Shown here one piece after another: positions 44,172 to 54,496 of a DNA stretch of 64,000 nt. A program made the translations under genes and the position numbers. Source of the stretch: Methanomicrobia archaeon (GTDB taxonomy: Archaea; Methanobacteriota_B; Thermococci; Methanofastidiosales; NM3); NCBI GenBank assembly GCA_030603445.1, contig JAUVXU010000002.1:87019-151018 (forward strand). Reading direction: 5' to 3'. The notes beneath the pieces are model-generated. The model was not told where the DNA came from and ran no database searches. It saw only the letters and a list, made by a program, of their open reading frames with translations. Position 1 is the stretch's first letter. Each line of letters begins with the position of its first letter.

Positions 44172-44834
44172 ATGTGGGTGGTGGAAGTTATAACAAATGA
44201 AGAAGAAATTTTGAAAGGATTAGCGGAAGCTGTAATTAAAGGAAATGAAGAAAAAAGCACGGAATTGGCCCAAGAAGCACTAAAAATGAGAATTGATCCG
44301 TATGATGCAATAATGAATGGATGCAGCAAGGGTATGAACGTTGTTAGTGACTTATACGAAAAAAAAGAAATGTTTGTTCCAGAAATTTTACTTTCGGCAG
44401 ACGCAATGTATGCTGCGCTTGATATATTAAGGCCTCACTTAAAAGTTGATACAACAGTAAAAAAACCTGCTAAAATAGTGATAGGCGTTGCTCAGGGAGA
44501 TATCCATGATATAGGCAAAAATCTTGTAAAAATGATGTTGGACGTTGCTGGATTTGAAATAGTTGACCTGGGAAGAGATATTGCACCAGAGGCGTATATA
44601 GAAAAAGCCAATGAAGCTAATGCAGATATAGTTGCCATATCTGCTTTAATGACTACAAGCATGATGAATATAGAACCTGTGATTAAAGGAATAAAAGACA
44701 AAAATCTAAAAGCTAAAGTAGTTGTGGGTGGAGCTCCTATAAGCTCAGAATTTGCAGAAGAGATAGGTGCTGACGGATATGCCGATGACGCAGTGTCCGC
44801 TGTACGCCTTGTTAAGAAACTAATGGGGGGATAA
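44172..44834 (+). CDS. Corrinoid protein of a methyltransferase system (MtbC/MttC-like)
   Basis: 220 residues. An N-terminal helical cap (about 8-90) with the conserved VPEILLSADAM segment covers a B12-binding Rossmann domain. Cobamide-binding GDIHDIGKNLV (Asp110, His112, Gly115) is followed by VAISALMTTSM and GGAPISSEFAEEIGADGYADDA. It carries the methyl group between a substrate-specific enzyme and CoM methyltransferase. Start codon uncertain; GTG codons three and four residues later are options. Two UROD-family methyltransferases follow directly. Confidence 0.9.
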   Translation: MWVVEVITNEEEILKGLAEAVIKGNEEKSTELAQEALKMRIDPYDAIMNGCSKGMNVVSDLYEKKEMFVPEILLSADAMYAALDILRPHLKVDTTVKKPAKIVIGVAQGDIHDIGKNLVKMMLDVAGFEIVDLGRDIAPEAYIEKANEANADIVAISALMTTSMMNIEPVIKGIKDKNLKAKVVVGGAPISSEFAEEIGADGYADDAVSAVRLVKKLMGG

Positions 44835-44836
44835 AA

Positions 44837-45910
44837 ATGACAAGAATGACCTCAGGTGAAAGAATGCAAGCTATAATGATGGGTAAAAAACCCGACAGAG
44901 TGCCTGTAAATCCATTTGTAATGGGATATGCTGCCCAAATAACAGGCATATCTATAGGAGATTACTATGCTGATGGAGACAAATGTTTTGAAGCCCAGTT
45001 CGCAGCTATGAGATTACATGGATATGATGTAACACCAATGTATGGATATGCCTCAGCTGGCCCATGGGAATTTGGGGGAGAGATAGGATTTCCATATAAA
45101 TCCGGTCACAGCGCCCCTTACGTTATCAAACATCCTGTGAATTCTGTAGAGGACGTAGAAAATCTTGAAGTGCCTGATTTCGATAAAGAATTGCCTGGCG
45201 CCTATGGAATTGCCGATATATTAGGGAAAAGATGTTATGAGCTAGGTATGCCTGTAACTTTCCAATCCGGTAGCACATTCACAGCAGCCTCAGTTGTTGC
45301 AGAAACATCTTTGTTCCTGAGATGGGTAATTAAGGAGCCGAAGATATTACATCTATTGCTTGATAAAGTCAGTGATATGTATGTTAATGCTCTAGAATAC
45401 TTTGCAGAGAAGTATGGTGCAGAGAAATGCATGCCTTTTGATGGCGGGCCTGTAGAATCAAACACATTGTTGTCTCCTAAACAGTTCAAGGAATTTGCAT
45501 ACCCTCATATGGAGAAGCTCCATATGAAAATAAAGGAACTTGGTTTCCCTGCAGTACTTATGCACCCCTGTGCTGACCAGAATCTAAACATCCCTTACTA
45601 TATAGAGTTACGTGAAAAGATGAATTGGCAAGGACGGTATATTTGGCTGTTTGGTCCTGAAACCCCAGTTCCAGACCAAATTAAAGCATTCGGAGATCAT
45701 GATATCATATGTGGTAATGTCGATCCGCCATCCTTGCAGACCAGATCTTACGAAGAAGTTGTCATGATGTGCAAAGAGAACATTGAACAGGGCAAGGATT
45801 CTCCCAGTGGATTCATACTTGCACCAGGTTGTGAATTTCCACCTGGAGCAGCACCTATAAAACTTATGGCAATGATGGACGCGGCTGAAAAGTTTGGAAG
45901 ATACGACTAA
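44837..45910 (+). CDS. UROD/MtaA-family methyltransferase, first copy
   Basis: 357 residues, two bases after the corrinoid gene. Uroporphyrinogen decarboxylase-like barrel with the zinc motif of methylcobamide:CoM methyltransferases: His243-x-Cys245 (LMHPCADQ) and Cys332 (APGCEFPP). It is more divergent from MtaA/MtbA than the next gene, with a GPVESNTLLSPKQF block. It may transfer methyl from an unknown substrate to the corrinoid protein rather than to CoM. SD is the GGGGG of the preceding stop region. Confidence 0.8.
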   Translation: MTRMTSGERMQAIMMGKKPDRVPVNPFVMGYAAQITGISIGDYYADGDKCFEAQFAAMRLHGYDVTPMYGYASAGPWEFGGEIGFPYKSGHSAPYVIKHPVNSVEDVENLEVPDFDKELPGAYGIADILGKRCYELGMPVTFQSGSTFTAASVVAETSLFLRWVIKEPKILHLLLDKVSDMYVNALEYFAEKYGAEKCMPFDGGPVESNTLLSPKQFKEFAYPHMEKLHMKIKELGFPAVLMHPCADQNLNIPYYIELREKMNWQGRYIWLFGPETPVPDQIKAFGDHDIICGNVDPPSLQTRSYEEVVMMCKENIEQGKDSPSGFILAPGCEFPPGAAPIKLMAMMDAAEKFGRYD

Positions 45911-45950
45911 AGTTTTTTTCCTTTTTCTTTTTTTATATCTTTGTGATAAT

Positions 45951-46973
45951 ATGTGCAAAATAACAATGAAAAAACGACTTATAAATGCTCTTCTTGGGGA
46001 AGAAGTAGATAAGATGCCTGTTGTATCCATAACCCAGACGGGCACAGAAGCCCTAATGGATATTTGTGATGCCAAGTGGCCAGAGGCGCATTACGATCCT
46101 AAGTTGATGGCAAAACTTGCTATAGCTGCCCATAAAGAAATAGGATATGAAGCAGTAAGAGTGCCTTATTGTTTAACAATACTTCTCGAAGCATTGGGGT
46201 GCCAAGTATCAAAAGGCCATAAAACAAGACAACCATCCATAACCAGTCATCCTTATAATTCAAGGGAACCTTTACCTTTAAAACCGATTTCAAACGATTT
46301 TCTATCTAAAGGCAGAATACCTGTTATATTAAAAACCATAAAGCTAATCAGAGAAGAAATTGGGGAAGATATTCCTATAATAGCTGGTTCTGAAGGTCCA
46401 GTAACAATTGCTAGTGATCTTTTGGAAGTAACAACTTATATGAAATGGTTTATAAAACAGAAGCAAGCAGTAGTAAAATATACAAATTATGGCGCCAATG
46501 CTGTAATAGAATATGCTAATGCGCTATTTGAAGCTGGTGCTGACGTTTTTGCTCTCTTGGATCCTGTTGCTTCACCAGATTTAATAAATCCGCGAGATTT
46601 TAATGAAATCGTTTTACCAATCTACCAAAGAATGTCAAAGAAACTTAAGGGAAAAGTAGTAGTACATATCTGTGGCGATATAACAGGAATATTGTCTTAC
46701 TTAAAGGAAACAGGATTTGATGCAGTAAGTATAGAAGAAAAAACAGATTTAGAAAAAGCAAAAGAAATATTTGAAAGTAAAATCAGGGTCGTGGGAAATG
46801 TAGCAACAGCAACGACATTATTTAATGGAACTCCAAAACAGACCTATGATGAATCCATAATTGCACTAAATAAAGGCACGGACGTATTAGCACCTGGTTG
46901 TGGTTTAGCACCTCTTTCTCCTTTAGAAAATTGCAAGGCAATGGTTGAAGCTAGAGATGATTATTTCAAATAA
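45951..46973 (+). CDS. UROD/MtaA-family methylcobamide:CoM methyltransferase, second copy
   Basis: 340 residues from ATG with GTGAT upstream; a frame beginning at 45894 is inside the previous gene. Zinc motif His239-x-Cys241 (VHICGD) and Cys317 (APGCGLAPLSP) matches MtaA/MtbA. Other family blocks are GSEGPVTIASDL near 147 and LLDPVASPDLINPRDF near 202. Likely moves methyl from the corrinoid protein to coenzyme M. Confidence 0.86.
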   Translation: MCKITMKKRLINALLGEEVDKMPVVSITQTGTEALMDICDAKWPEAHYDPKLMAKLAIAAHKEIGYEAVRVPYCLTILLEALGCQVSKGHKTRQPSITSHPYNSREPLPLKPISNDFLSKGRIPVILKTIKLIREEIGEDIPIIAGSEGPVTIASDLLEVTTYMKWFIKQKQAVVKYTNYGANAVIEYANALFEAGADVFALLDPVASPDLINPRDFNEIVLPIYQRMSKKLKGKVVVHICGDITGILSYLKETGFDAVSIEEKTDLEKAKEIFESKIRVVGNVATATTLFNGTPKQTYDESIIALNKGTDVLAPGCGLAPLSPLENCKAMVEARDDYFK

Positions 46974-47288
46974 ACGTTATTTAATAATAAAAATTTCTGG
47001 AACTATAATAAAACAAGATAGGAAACAGAAAAATGGTTGATGAAATGATGCCAAAACTGCCACGATGGCAGAAATAATGAGATAAAAATAATTTCTATTT
47101 AGGCTCAGAACTCTGCGCCACTTCGCTCGAACTTCTTATGATCGTAGCATATTAAACAAAAACCCAGCAAAGACCATATTTAAGATTTAATAAGTATATT
47201 TAATCTTCAAGATTCAAAAATAGGTTTTAAGGGGAAAAAAGGAAAACTTAAATAGTTTGATACCCTTAAATTACTAGAGGGATATCTT
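46974..47288. other. Intergenic region with hairpin and nfeD promoter
   Basis: 315 bases. A perfect 6-base stem with three-base loop (CTGCCA CGA TGGCAG) lies at 47057-47071 after TGATGAAATGATGCC. The rest of the left part shows no gene. At the right, AAAAGGAAAACTTAAATAG (47236-47254) is a good BRE plus TATA, predicting initiation near 47275 for nfeD. Confidence 0.45.
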
Positions 47289-48644
47289 TTGAAAAAAGTA
47301 ATACTATTGCTTATATTAGCACTTATTATAGTAGGTGTTACTAATAGTTATCAAGCACAGGAACAAAAGGTCATCCATGTACTTGAACTAAAAGGGGATA
47401 TCAACAAAGCTACAGAAACTATTATTATAAATGCCATTGAAAAAGCAAATAATGAAAATGGATATGCATTTATCCTGGCACTAAACACGCCGGGAGGCCG
47501 TACAGACTCCATGTTCAATATTGTGGAATCAATACAGGCCTCTTCTATTCCGGTACTCTACTTCGTATATCCAAAAGGCGCAATTTCAGCATCTGCTGGT
47601 ACGTATATAGCAATGGCAAGCCACATCGTAGGTATGGCGCCGCTTACCACAATAGGTGCTTGCGAACCTATTTTAGGATACGACCCAACAACGGGCGACA
47701 TCATTGAGACGCCCCAAAAAATACGTGAATATTACACAGCAGTCATGCGCTCGTATGCAGAAGACCATGATAGAGACCCTGAAATCGCAGCTAAATTTGT
47801 TTCAGAAAATCTCAGCCTAACGCCAAATGAGTCAATTGACCTTGGCATGGCGGATGTTAACGCATCCACCATAGAAGAATTTGTCGCTTTACTTGATGGT
47901 GTTGAGATAAAAGGAAGTGTCAACGGGGAAAAGCCCGTTCTAGACACGAAAGATGCCACATTTAGCTACATCACTCTTTCGTTGCGAGACAAGATAATGA
48001 AAGCTATTTCTGACCCAAATATAGCCTATCTCCTAACGACAATAGGCGTCCTTGGAATAGTGTTTGGTTTTCTCACACCCGGAATCGGCGTTCCTGAGGT
48101 AGTAGGGGTTGTATGCCTTAGTTTAGCAGTTATAGCAAATGGGTATGTCGGATTTGAATTTGGAGGCATCATACTTGTAGTATTAGGAGTGATATTCTTT
48201 ATAATAGAGGCATCCACACCGACATTTGGTCTGTACTCTGCTGCAGGCATTGTGTCCTTTGTAATGGGGTCCCTTCTACTATTTTCTGGAACAACAGGTG
48301 GAGAGGGAAGATTTTTTGATGAAGGATCAATTAAGACATTCTGGACAAGTATTGCAGTTATGACATTAGTAGTTGCAGGATTCTTGGTATTTGGACTCCA
48401 AGCTGCGCTAAAATTAAAAAAGAAATCACCCACCACAGGACAGGAACAGATGCTCAACGAATGTGGCATAGTAATAGATGAGATAAATCCAATTGGAACT
48501 GTCAAGATACATGGAGAACTATGGAACGCACGTTCTAATGAACGCATATTAGAAGGAGAAGAAGTAAGAGTCATTGCGATTAAAGGATTAATTATAAATG
48601 TAGAAAAAATAAAAGAGGAGGGAGGTGAAACAAAAATTGGTTAG
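47289..48644 (+). CDS. NfeD-like membrane serine protease (ClpP class)
   Basis: 451 residues, TTG start with AGAGGGA upstream. Signal peptide or N-terminal anchor, then a ClpP/SppA-like protease domain: [10 protein letters not shown] near 60 and [13 protein letters not shown] near 98, which carries the catalytic Ser. The Lys of the dyad is likely near 140-155. Four to five membrane helices (about 240-375) and a C-terminal OB domain follow. Pairs with the stomatin gene just downstream, as in Pyrococcus PH1510-PH1511. There the protease cleaves the stomatin C-terminus. Confidence 0.9.
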   Translation: MKKVILLLILALIIVGVTNSYQAQEQKVIHVLELKGDINKATETIIINAIEKANNENGYAFILALNTPGGRTDSMFNIVESIQASSIPVLYFVYPKGAISASAGTYIAMASHIVGMAPLTTIGACEPILGYDPTTGDIIETPQKIREYYTAVMRSYAEDHDRDPEIAAKFVSENLSLTPNESIDLGMADVNASTIEEFVALLDGVEIKGSVNGEKPVLDTKDATFSYITLSLRDKIMKAISDPNIAYLLTTIGVLGIVFGFLTPGIGVPEVVGVVCLSLAVIANGYVGFEFGGIILVVLGVIFFIIEASTPTFGLYSAAGIVSFVMGSLLLFSGTTGGEGRFFDEGSIKTFWTSIAVMTLVVAGFLVFGLQAALKLKKKSPTTGQEQMLNECGIVIDEINPIGTVKIHGELWNARSNERILEGEEVRVIAIKGLIINVEKIKEEGGETKIG

Positions 48645-49413
48645 TATTATGACAGATAATTTAATGCTTTTAATCTCAGTTGCAGTAGTGTTGGTCTTGA
48701 TAATATCATCAGCCATCAAGATTGTGCCAGAATACCAAAGAGGGGTTATTTTTAGATTAGGTCGCTTGCTAGGTGCAAAAGGGCCAGGAATATTCCTTAT
48801 AATACCAATAATGGACAAGATGCATCGAGTTGACCTAAGAACCGCAGTGCTTGATGTGCCTGTTCAAGAGGTTATAACAAAGGACAATGTGCCGGTTCGT
48901 GTGAATGCTGTCGTCTACTTTAGGGTCATGGACCCAAAAAAAGCAATAGTGCAAATAGTGAACTTCCGCACAGGCACGTCACAAATCTCGCAAACCACAC
49001 TAAGGTCCATCATCGGCCAATCAAGTCTTGATGAGCTATTGTCTAATAGGGAGACAATAAACAAAGATCTACAAAAGATAATCGATGAAGCCACAGACCC
49101 GTGGGGTATAAAGGTATCTGCTGTAGAAATAAAAGATGTAGAGATACCAAAGAGCATGCAACGGGCCCTTGCAGCACAGGCAGAAGCTGAGCGTGAGAGA
49201 AGGGCAAAAATAATCAATGCACAAGGAGAATACCAGGCTGCAGAAAAGCTTGCAAAAGCTGCAGAGATAATGTCAAAACATCCTATCACACTGCAACTTC
49301 GAACACTGCAAACCATACAGCAGGTGGCTACAGAGAATGCATCTACAATTGTGTTACCATTCCCAATAGAAATGCTGCATCTTATTGATAAGCTCGCAAA
49401 AGACGATAAGTAA
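48637..49413 (+). CDS. Stomatin/SPFH-domain membrane protein (slipin)
   Basis: 258 residues from TTG with GGAGGTG nine bases upstream; GTG 48625 and ATG 48649 are alternatives. One N-terminal membrane helix, then the SPFH domain: [44 protein letters not shown] and [28 protein letters not shown] helix rich in Ala and Glu ([12 protein letters not shown]) mediates oligomers. C-terminal hydrophobic [10 protein letters not shown] resembles the NfeD cleavage site region. Confidence 0.9.
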   Translation: MVSIMTDNLMLLISVAVVLVLIISSAIKIVPEYQRGVIFRLGRLLGAKGPGIFLIIPIMDKMHRVDLRTAVLDVPVQEVITKDNVPVRVNAVVYFRVMDPKKAIVQIVNFRTGTSQISQTTLRSIIGQSSLDELLSNRETINKDLQKIIDEATDPWGIKVSAVEIKDVEIPKSMQRALAAQAEAERERRAKIINAQGEYQAAEKLAKAAEIMSKHPITLQLRTLQTIQQVATENASTIVLPFPIEMLHLIDKLAKDDK

Positions 49414-49480
49414 CACTTTTCTCATTTTTCTTTTTTTTTATTTACCTTCTTTTTAAAGAAATAAAAATGGATAGTATTTG

Positions 49481-50770
49481 CTATCCAGTTGATCTAGTTA
49501 TGCGTACATCCTTTATAAGCACATGAGGTGTAAAAGTTGGGGTTTCTGCCTCCCACCATTGGATATGTTCTGTATCATTTCCCACTGCTGCCACATTCGA
49601 AAGCATGTTTAACATGTTTTCAGATATCCTTATCCCTTTCAGAGGTGTAGACAACTCTCCATCCTTTATAAGGAACATGCCATCTCTGGGTATTGTGGAA
49701 AACTCCCCTGTGGAATAGTTCTGGTATCGTGTGTACCATGTATTTGTGACGTACATGCCATCCTTAAGGCTAGAGAGCATCTCATCAAACGAATAGTCGC
49801 CTTCCTCAAGGACCACATTTGTTGGGCTTGGTGCAATGAGGCCTGCATTAGCGGTCGTGCTAGTTTTGTATTTTTTTGCAGTAGATGTGTTGTGTAGATA
49901 TGTCTGCAATATGCCTTCCTTGATAACTGCCGTTTTTTGACAAGGAACACCTTCCTCATCATAGCGGCCTGACCCAAGGCCTTCAGGATGTGTTCCATCG
50001 TCATAAAGTGTTACCATGTCGCTTGCGACCTTGTCGCCAATCTTATCTTTAAGGAAAGAAAGACCGCTGTCAATATAAAATGCTGATGTATGGATCATCA
50101 TATGATCAAGCAGATTCGCAAAGCATAATGGCGAGAAAATAATATCATACTTTCCCTCCTCTCCCGTGATTGCATTTCTTGATTGTAGCGCAATCTCCTT
50201 TGCCCTTGTGCATGCACCCTCTGGATCAAAATTTCTCAAATCCCTCGCACAAGACACTGCATGCCCTGATGCCTGTTTATCTGCAAACATCCGAACAGAG
50301 AGTTCAAGAGCAGACCCCTCATCGTTTGAAACTATGCCTGATGAAGTGGCAACTTCTTCGCTACCGGAGGTATTGTAAAGCACTCCTGCGGCCCTGCACT
50401 CATCGGCAAGGGAAAATACGTCCCTTATCACATCTTCTTCCACAATAGAGGTATCCCCCACAGGCACAGCCCTGTATTTGAAAGGCCCCTTTGCAATACC
50501 ATAATACTCCTCATTGGGTTCTAGGACTCTTGCAAGTTTGAAAAGCTCATCAAGTGTTGCATCCATCTGCAAGAGATCATTAATAGATGTTACAACTATG
50601 CGCTTGTCCTTGACCATGAAAATACTTGCTGAAACGCTGTCCCATAGTTTTGATGCAATTATTTCATTGTTTGCAAATCGAATTTGTTTTCTTGTCGTTG
50701 TCCCAACATGACAAACAACATCGTCAGCTCCCCTTTCCAAACATGCCTGTACAACTTCATCCGGATTCAT
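49481..50770 (-). CDS. tldE: TldE/PmbA-like subunit of a TldD/E-type protease
   Basis: 429 residues of the TldD/PmbA fold lacking the HExxxH zinc motif, as in TldE. Blocks present: SPLCFANLLDHM near 216 and GLGSGRYDEEGVPCQK near 272. TldE pairs with the catalytic TldD to form a heterodimer that unfolds and cleaves short peptides. ATG overlaps the tldD stop by four bases. Confidence 0.88.
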   Translation of the reverse strand: MNPDEVVQACLERGADDVVCHVGTTTRKQIRFANNEIIASKLWDSVSASIFMVKDKRIVVTSINDLLQMDATLDELFKLARVLEPNEEYYGIAKGPFKYRAVPVGDTSIVEEDVIRDVFSLADECRAAGVLYNTSGSEEVATSSGIVSNDEGSALELSVRMFADKQASGHAVSCARDLRNFDPEGACTRAKEIALQSRNAITGEEGKYDIIFSPLCFANLLDHMMIHTSAFYIDSGLSFLKDKIGDKVASDMVTLYDDGTHPEGLGSGRYDEEGVPCQKTAVIKEGILQTYLHNTSTAKKYKTSTTANAGLIAPSPTNVVLEEGDYSFDEMLSSLKDGMYVTNTWYTRYQNYSTGEFSTIPRDGMFLIKDGELSTPLKGIRISENMLNMLSNVAAVGNDTEHIQWWEAETPTFTPHVLIKDVRITRSTG

Positions 50771-52194
50771 TGTGTTCCCCCCAGTTTTATATTATGTAAT
50801 CGTATTGAGGGGCCGCCCATATCAACAGGTATGCCTTGCATAGGTTCACCTTTTCCACAATTACCTGAGAAAAGAACAATATCATCTGCCACCGCATCTA
50901 CTGATGACCAAAACTTGGGCGTAGTTACTTCCAGGACAGCTCGTTTTAAAGGATACTTTATCTCTCCATTTTCTATATAATACGCCTCGCGAGAAACATA
51001 CCTCTGGTTATACCTGCGATCATCAATATTCCATTCTGTAAATGAATTAATAAGCACTCCTTTTTTAGTTTCGGATATAAGCTCATCCCGATTCCAATCT
51101 CCTTTTTCAACAAAAGTATTTGCCATGCGCACTATAGGCTCCCTATTATAGTTATTACACCTAGCAGAACCATTTGAATCTATACCCATCTTCCCTGCTG
51201 TTTCCCTGTTATGCAACAGTTCGTTTATAATTCCTTCTTTGATAAGATAACGCTTACGCGCCTTTACGCCCTCATCATCATATAAGTAAAAACCATAAGA
51301 ATTTTCCAATGTAGGATCATCAACAAGTGTAACATGCTCGCTTCCTATCTTTGTTCCTAACATATCAGGTGACACGAAGGACTCCCCTGCCTGTGCAGCT
51401 TCTCGGCCAAGTATCCTATCTGCCTCATAAGGATGTCCACAAGACTCATGCGCTGCTATGCCTGTTACTTCTGGCCCACATATTATATCCATATTCTCAG
51501 TTGGTGTTTTCTTCCCTTTTTGGAGCACATCTTTTAGTATTGATAATTCTGTTTGCACATAACTATGTAAATCCCACTCTTTTGTTGCTTCCCATCCTTT
51601 TGCTGCACCTTTTTGTAGCATTGCCTGTGCAGAATCACTGCCTTCTTTAACTGTGAAAAAACCAAAAAAACCGATATGAGGTATTTTAGAAAAAATCGAT
51701 GATCCTTCAGAATTTATAAAAAGCTTTTCTGTAACCGCATCATATAGCTCCATATAAGAACCATCAAGTGTTACATCATTAGGGACAGAATCATGGACCT
51801 CTTTTAACATTGCGACCTTTTCTTCCGGGCCTATGTCTCCCAACATGATTTTCTGTTTCACTTCATAATCCACTGCTGGGTGCACCTTTTCTTCGGATAA
51901 CACAATAGGACTATTAATCAGGAATGAAGCTGATTTAGCCATAGAACATGCGCTCTTGACCACTCTTTTTACATTATCTTTCTCAAGATTGTTAGTGGAA
52001 GCAAAACCTAGTGCCCCATTTACTAACACACGAACTGAAAAACCATACGATTTATCAAAACCTGAAACTTCGGGTTTCCCATTTTTAAGTACATATTCAT
52101 TACGAAATGACTTTTCTGTCTTGACCTCGGCATATTGTGCCGCGTCCTGGGCCCTGCTAAGAGCAAAAGTGCATATATCTTTTATAATAATCAC
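50767..52194 (-). CDS. tldD: TldD, catalytic zinc peptidase of the TldD/E complex
   Basis: 475 residues from GTG, probably leaderless (TTTTATAAAATATAAATA on minus near 52215). Zinc motif HESCGHPYEADR near residue 250 (HExxxH) and a downstream Cys in SARCNNYNREP near 355 as third ligand. Other TldD blocks: YDDEGVKARKR near 316 and GNCGKGEPMQGIPVDMGGP at the end. Divergent from the LRV-repeat gene. Confidence 0.9.
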   Translation of the reverse strand: MIIIKDICTFALSRAQDAAQYAEVKTEKSFRNEYVLKNGKPEVSGFDKSYGFSVRVLVNGALGFASTNNLEKDNVKRVVKSACSMAKSASFLINSPIVLSEEKVHPAVDYEVKQKIMLGDIGPEEKVAMLKEVHDSVPNDVTLDGSYMELYDAVTEKLFINSEGSSIFSKIPHIGFFGFFTVKEGSDSAQAMLQKGAAKGWEATKEWDLHSYVQTELSILKDVLQKGKKTPTENMDIICGPEVTGIAAHESCGHPYEADRILGREAAQAGESFVSPDMLGTKIGSEHVTLVDDPTLENSYGFYLYDDEGVKARKRYLIKEGIINELLHNRETAGKMGIDSNGSARCNNYNREPIVRMANTFVEKGDWNRDELISETKKGVLINSFTEWNIDDRRYNQRYVSREAYYIENGEIKYPLKRAVLEVTTPKFWSSVDAVADDIVLFSGNCGKGEPMQGIPVDMGGPSIRLHNIKLGGTQ

Positions 52195-52290
52195 CCCAAC
52201 AAATATATTTATATTTTATAAAATTCATTTGAAATAGTATAAATAGATTTGCTAAATATCTTAATCCTTTCCATTAATGCGGTGAATATT

Positions 52291-53046
52291 ATGCAAGAAG
52301 ATTTGACAATAGAGGAGAAAATGGCATTAGCAGAAGATACTAACACGCCCCCTGAAGTACTAATGTCATTAGCCAAAGACGAAAATCCAGAGATTCGGAT
52401 GCTTGTGATATGGAACGATTCTACACCTGAAGAAGCATTTGTCATGCTAAAGGATGAACCCATATTAATACAAGTCATGCAAGAGAGAGATTTTTCAGAA
52501 GAAGCCCTGGTAAAGATATCTAATTCAAAAGTGCCAATGATTAGGAGATCTGTTGTTTGTAAAAACAACTGCCTGCCAGCTATTCTTCGTAAGCTATCAG
52601 AGGACGAAGAAACTAATGTGCGCAGTGCAATAGCAGCAAATCCAAACACGCCAGCAGATATATTAGAAAAACTCTCAAAAGATGAAGATATGATAATAAG
52701 AAAGAAAGTGGCAAAAAATCCTAACACACATTTAAACGTTCTAATTAAAATGGCATGTGACACAAAGTATTCAGTAAGGCATGATGTAGCAATGAACAAA
52801 CGTCTGCCGGGTAATATCCTTCAGAAAATGGCAAATGATAAAGAAGGGCATGTCAGATACTGCGTAGCATCAAACCCGAACACGCCACGAGAGTGCCTGG
52901 AAAAATTATCAAATGACAAGTTCTATGAGATACGATTAGAAGTGGCACGTAATCCTAATTGCCCTAAAGATATCTTGAAAAAATTAGAAGATGATGAAGT
53001 TGACTTCGTTTGCGATCGTGTAAAAGAGATAAATAAAAAATCTTAA
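52291..53046 (+). CDS. LRV/HEAT-like repeat protein
   Basis: 251 residues from ATG with GGTGAATATT upstream. Nine tandem repeats of about 24 residues fill nearly the whole protein; the consensus is roughly ANPNTPxxxLxKLSxDxxxxVR. This matches the leucine-rich variant (LRV) repeat, an alpha/3-10 solenoid. The Cys-rich N-terminal [4Fe-4S] segment known from Azotobacter LRV is not seen. It is a likely protein-binding scaffold with unknown partner. BoxA GTATAAATAG near 52240. Confidence 0.75.
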   Translation: MQEDLTIEEKMALAEDTNTPPEVLMSLAKDENPEIRMLVIWNDSTPEEAFVMLKDEPILIQVMQERDFSEEALVKISNSKVPMIRRSVVCKNNCLPAILRKLSEDEETNVRSAIAANPNTPADILEKLSKDEDMIIRKKVAKNPNTHLNVLIKMACDTKYSVRHDVAMNKRLPGNILQKMANDKEGHVRYCVASNPNTPRECLEKLSNDKFYEIRLEVARNPNCPKDILKKLEDDEVDFVCDRVKEINKKS

Positions 53047-53456
53047 TCTTTATTATCCAAAGCATAGTTTGCTAGTGTATCGGCCTTCTGTATGAAAGGA
53101 TTGTTTCTTGAAACATTCGTAAATGTCACAAGCGAGAAATGACTACATAACTGTTTTACATCCCTGTGCAAGACGGATAAATGCTGTTTTTTAACGCGCC
53201 ATTCCCCTCTTAACTGGCGTATTACCAATTGAGAGTCTGAAATGACTTCCACCGGTCCAGACGTAATCGTATGCATTTTTTCAAGCGCTCTAATGATCGC
53301 GGTATACTCTGCGACATTATTAGTTGCAATTCCTATATACGACCCCTCTTTGCATACTACCTTGCCCTCTTTAACAATTATATAAGCTATTGCCGAATGA
53401 CCCGGATTTCCCCGTGATGCGCCATCTGTATATATGATTAATTTATCCTCTTGCAA
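53043..53456 (-). CDS. rnhA: Ribonuclease HI-like enzyme
   Basis: 137 residues from TTG with GGGTG upstream; TTG 53471 is an alternative. RNase HI core residues are present: Asp in IYTDGASRGNPG, Glu in NNVAEYTA, Asp in ISDSQLV and Asp in KADTLAN near the end. Cleaves RNA in RNA-DNA hybrids. Overlaps the LRV gene end by four bases. Confidence 0.87.
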   Translation of the reverse strand: MQEDKLIIYTDGASRGNPGHSAIAYIIVKEGKVVCKEGSYIGIATNNVAEYTAIIRALEKMHTITSGPVEVISDSQLVIRQLRGEWRVKKQHLSVLHRDVKQLCSHFSLVTFTNVSRNNPFIQKADTLANYALDNKD

Positions 53457-53698
53457 GCAGTTCACACCCAAAATTACAAGTATTGGCCTTGTCTGTAAAC
53501 TATTTATCCTGGCAACATAAAACTGTTATCCATAAGATAAGAATATCTATTATAATGTATTAATAAAAGTTTTAAGACAAAACCAATTAAAATATAATTA
53601 TATATGTATATTTTTTCCATAAATAATAATTTATTTTAAAATAATAGAGAAATGCTTAAAAACACCTACACAAAATCGTTACAATAAAACAGAAGAGG

Positions 53699-54496
53699 GT
53701 GATTCTTGTTGCCGCAATCAAAAATACGTATGTAATAAAATTAGGAACATCACTTATTACAGACATCGAAACAAACGAGATACGTATTGATACCCTTAAT
53801 AATATCACAGACCAGATAGCAAGAATTAAAGAAAAGAAAAATATTGTCATTGTGTCGTCTGGTGCAATAGGTTTGGGGTTAAAAACACTTAATCTTAAGA
53901 AAAGGCCCAGTTTAATGCCAGAAAAACAAGCTGCAGCTGCTATTGGGCAAAACAAACTTATGAATCTATATGAAAAGTTATTTAACAAGCGCCATATCAC
54001 AATTGCACAAGTATTGATAACAAAAGACGGGATTTCTAACAAGAAAGGATATGTAAATGCAAAAAATACGATAAATACCCTTCTAAAATATGATATCATC
54101 CCCATAATCAACGAAAATGATACTATGGCAACAGAGGAAATACAATTTGGAGATAATGACAATCTTGCAGCATACGTGGCACAAATTGTTGATGCAGAAA
54201 TGTTGATTCTCTTAACAGACACAGACGGATTATACACAAAAGATCCGACAATCCACGCTGATGCCATCAAATTTGAGATTATAGAAGAGATAACTACTGA
54301 GGTAAACATATCTGCAAGCAAATCCAACGGATTATGCTCTGTTGGAGGAATGAGCTCTAAGATCGAGGCAGCAAAACGGGCGCTTGAACAAAATATTCCT
54401 GTAATAATAGCAAATGGATATGGCAAGGATACTATCGAAAATATAGCAAATGGCATCTCATGTGGGACCATATTTTTGCCTAAAAAGGAGGAATGA
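53699..54496 (+). CDS. proB: Glutamate 5-kinase
   Basis: 265 residues, GTG start with GAAGAGG adjacent. Amino acid kinase fold: VIKLGTSLIT near 12, VSSGAIGLG near 53, INENDTMATEEIQFGDND near 140 and LTDTDGLYTKDP near 172. It lacks the C-terminal PUA domain of the long bacterial form. First step of proline synthesis from glutamate. proA follows with overlap; proC is not in the window. Confidence 0.93.
   Translation: MILVAAIKNTYVIKLGTSLITDIETNEIRIDTLNNITDQIARIKEKKNIVIVSSGAIGLGLKTLNLKKRPSLMPEKQAAAAIGQNKLMNLYEKLFNKRHITIAQVLITKDGISNKKGYVNAKNTINTLLKYDIIPIINENDTMATEEIQFGDNDNLAAYVAQIVDAEMLILLTDTDGLYTKDPTIHADAIKFEIIEEITTEVNISASKSNGLCSVGGMSSKIEAAKRALEQNIPVIIANGYGKDTIENIANGISCGTIFLPKKEE

Noticed and set aside
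47036..47080. C/D box small RNA
   Set aside because: TGATGA is present but no matching D box (CTGA) at the right distance was found.
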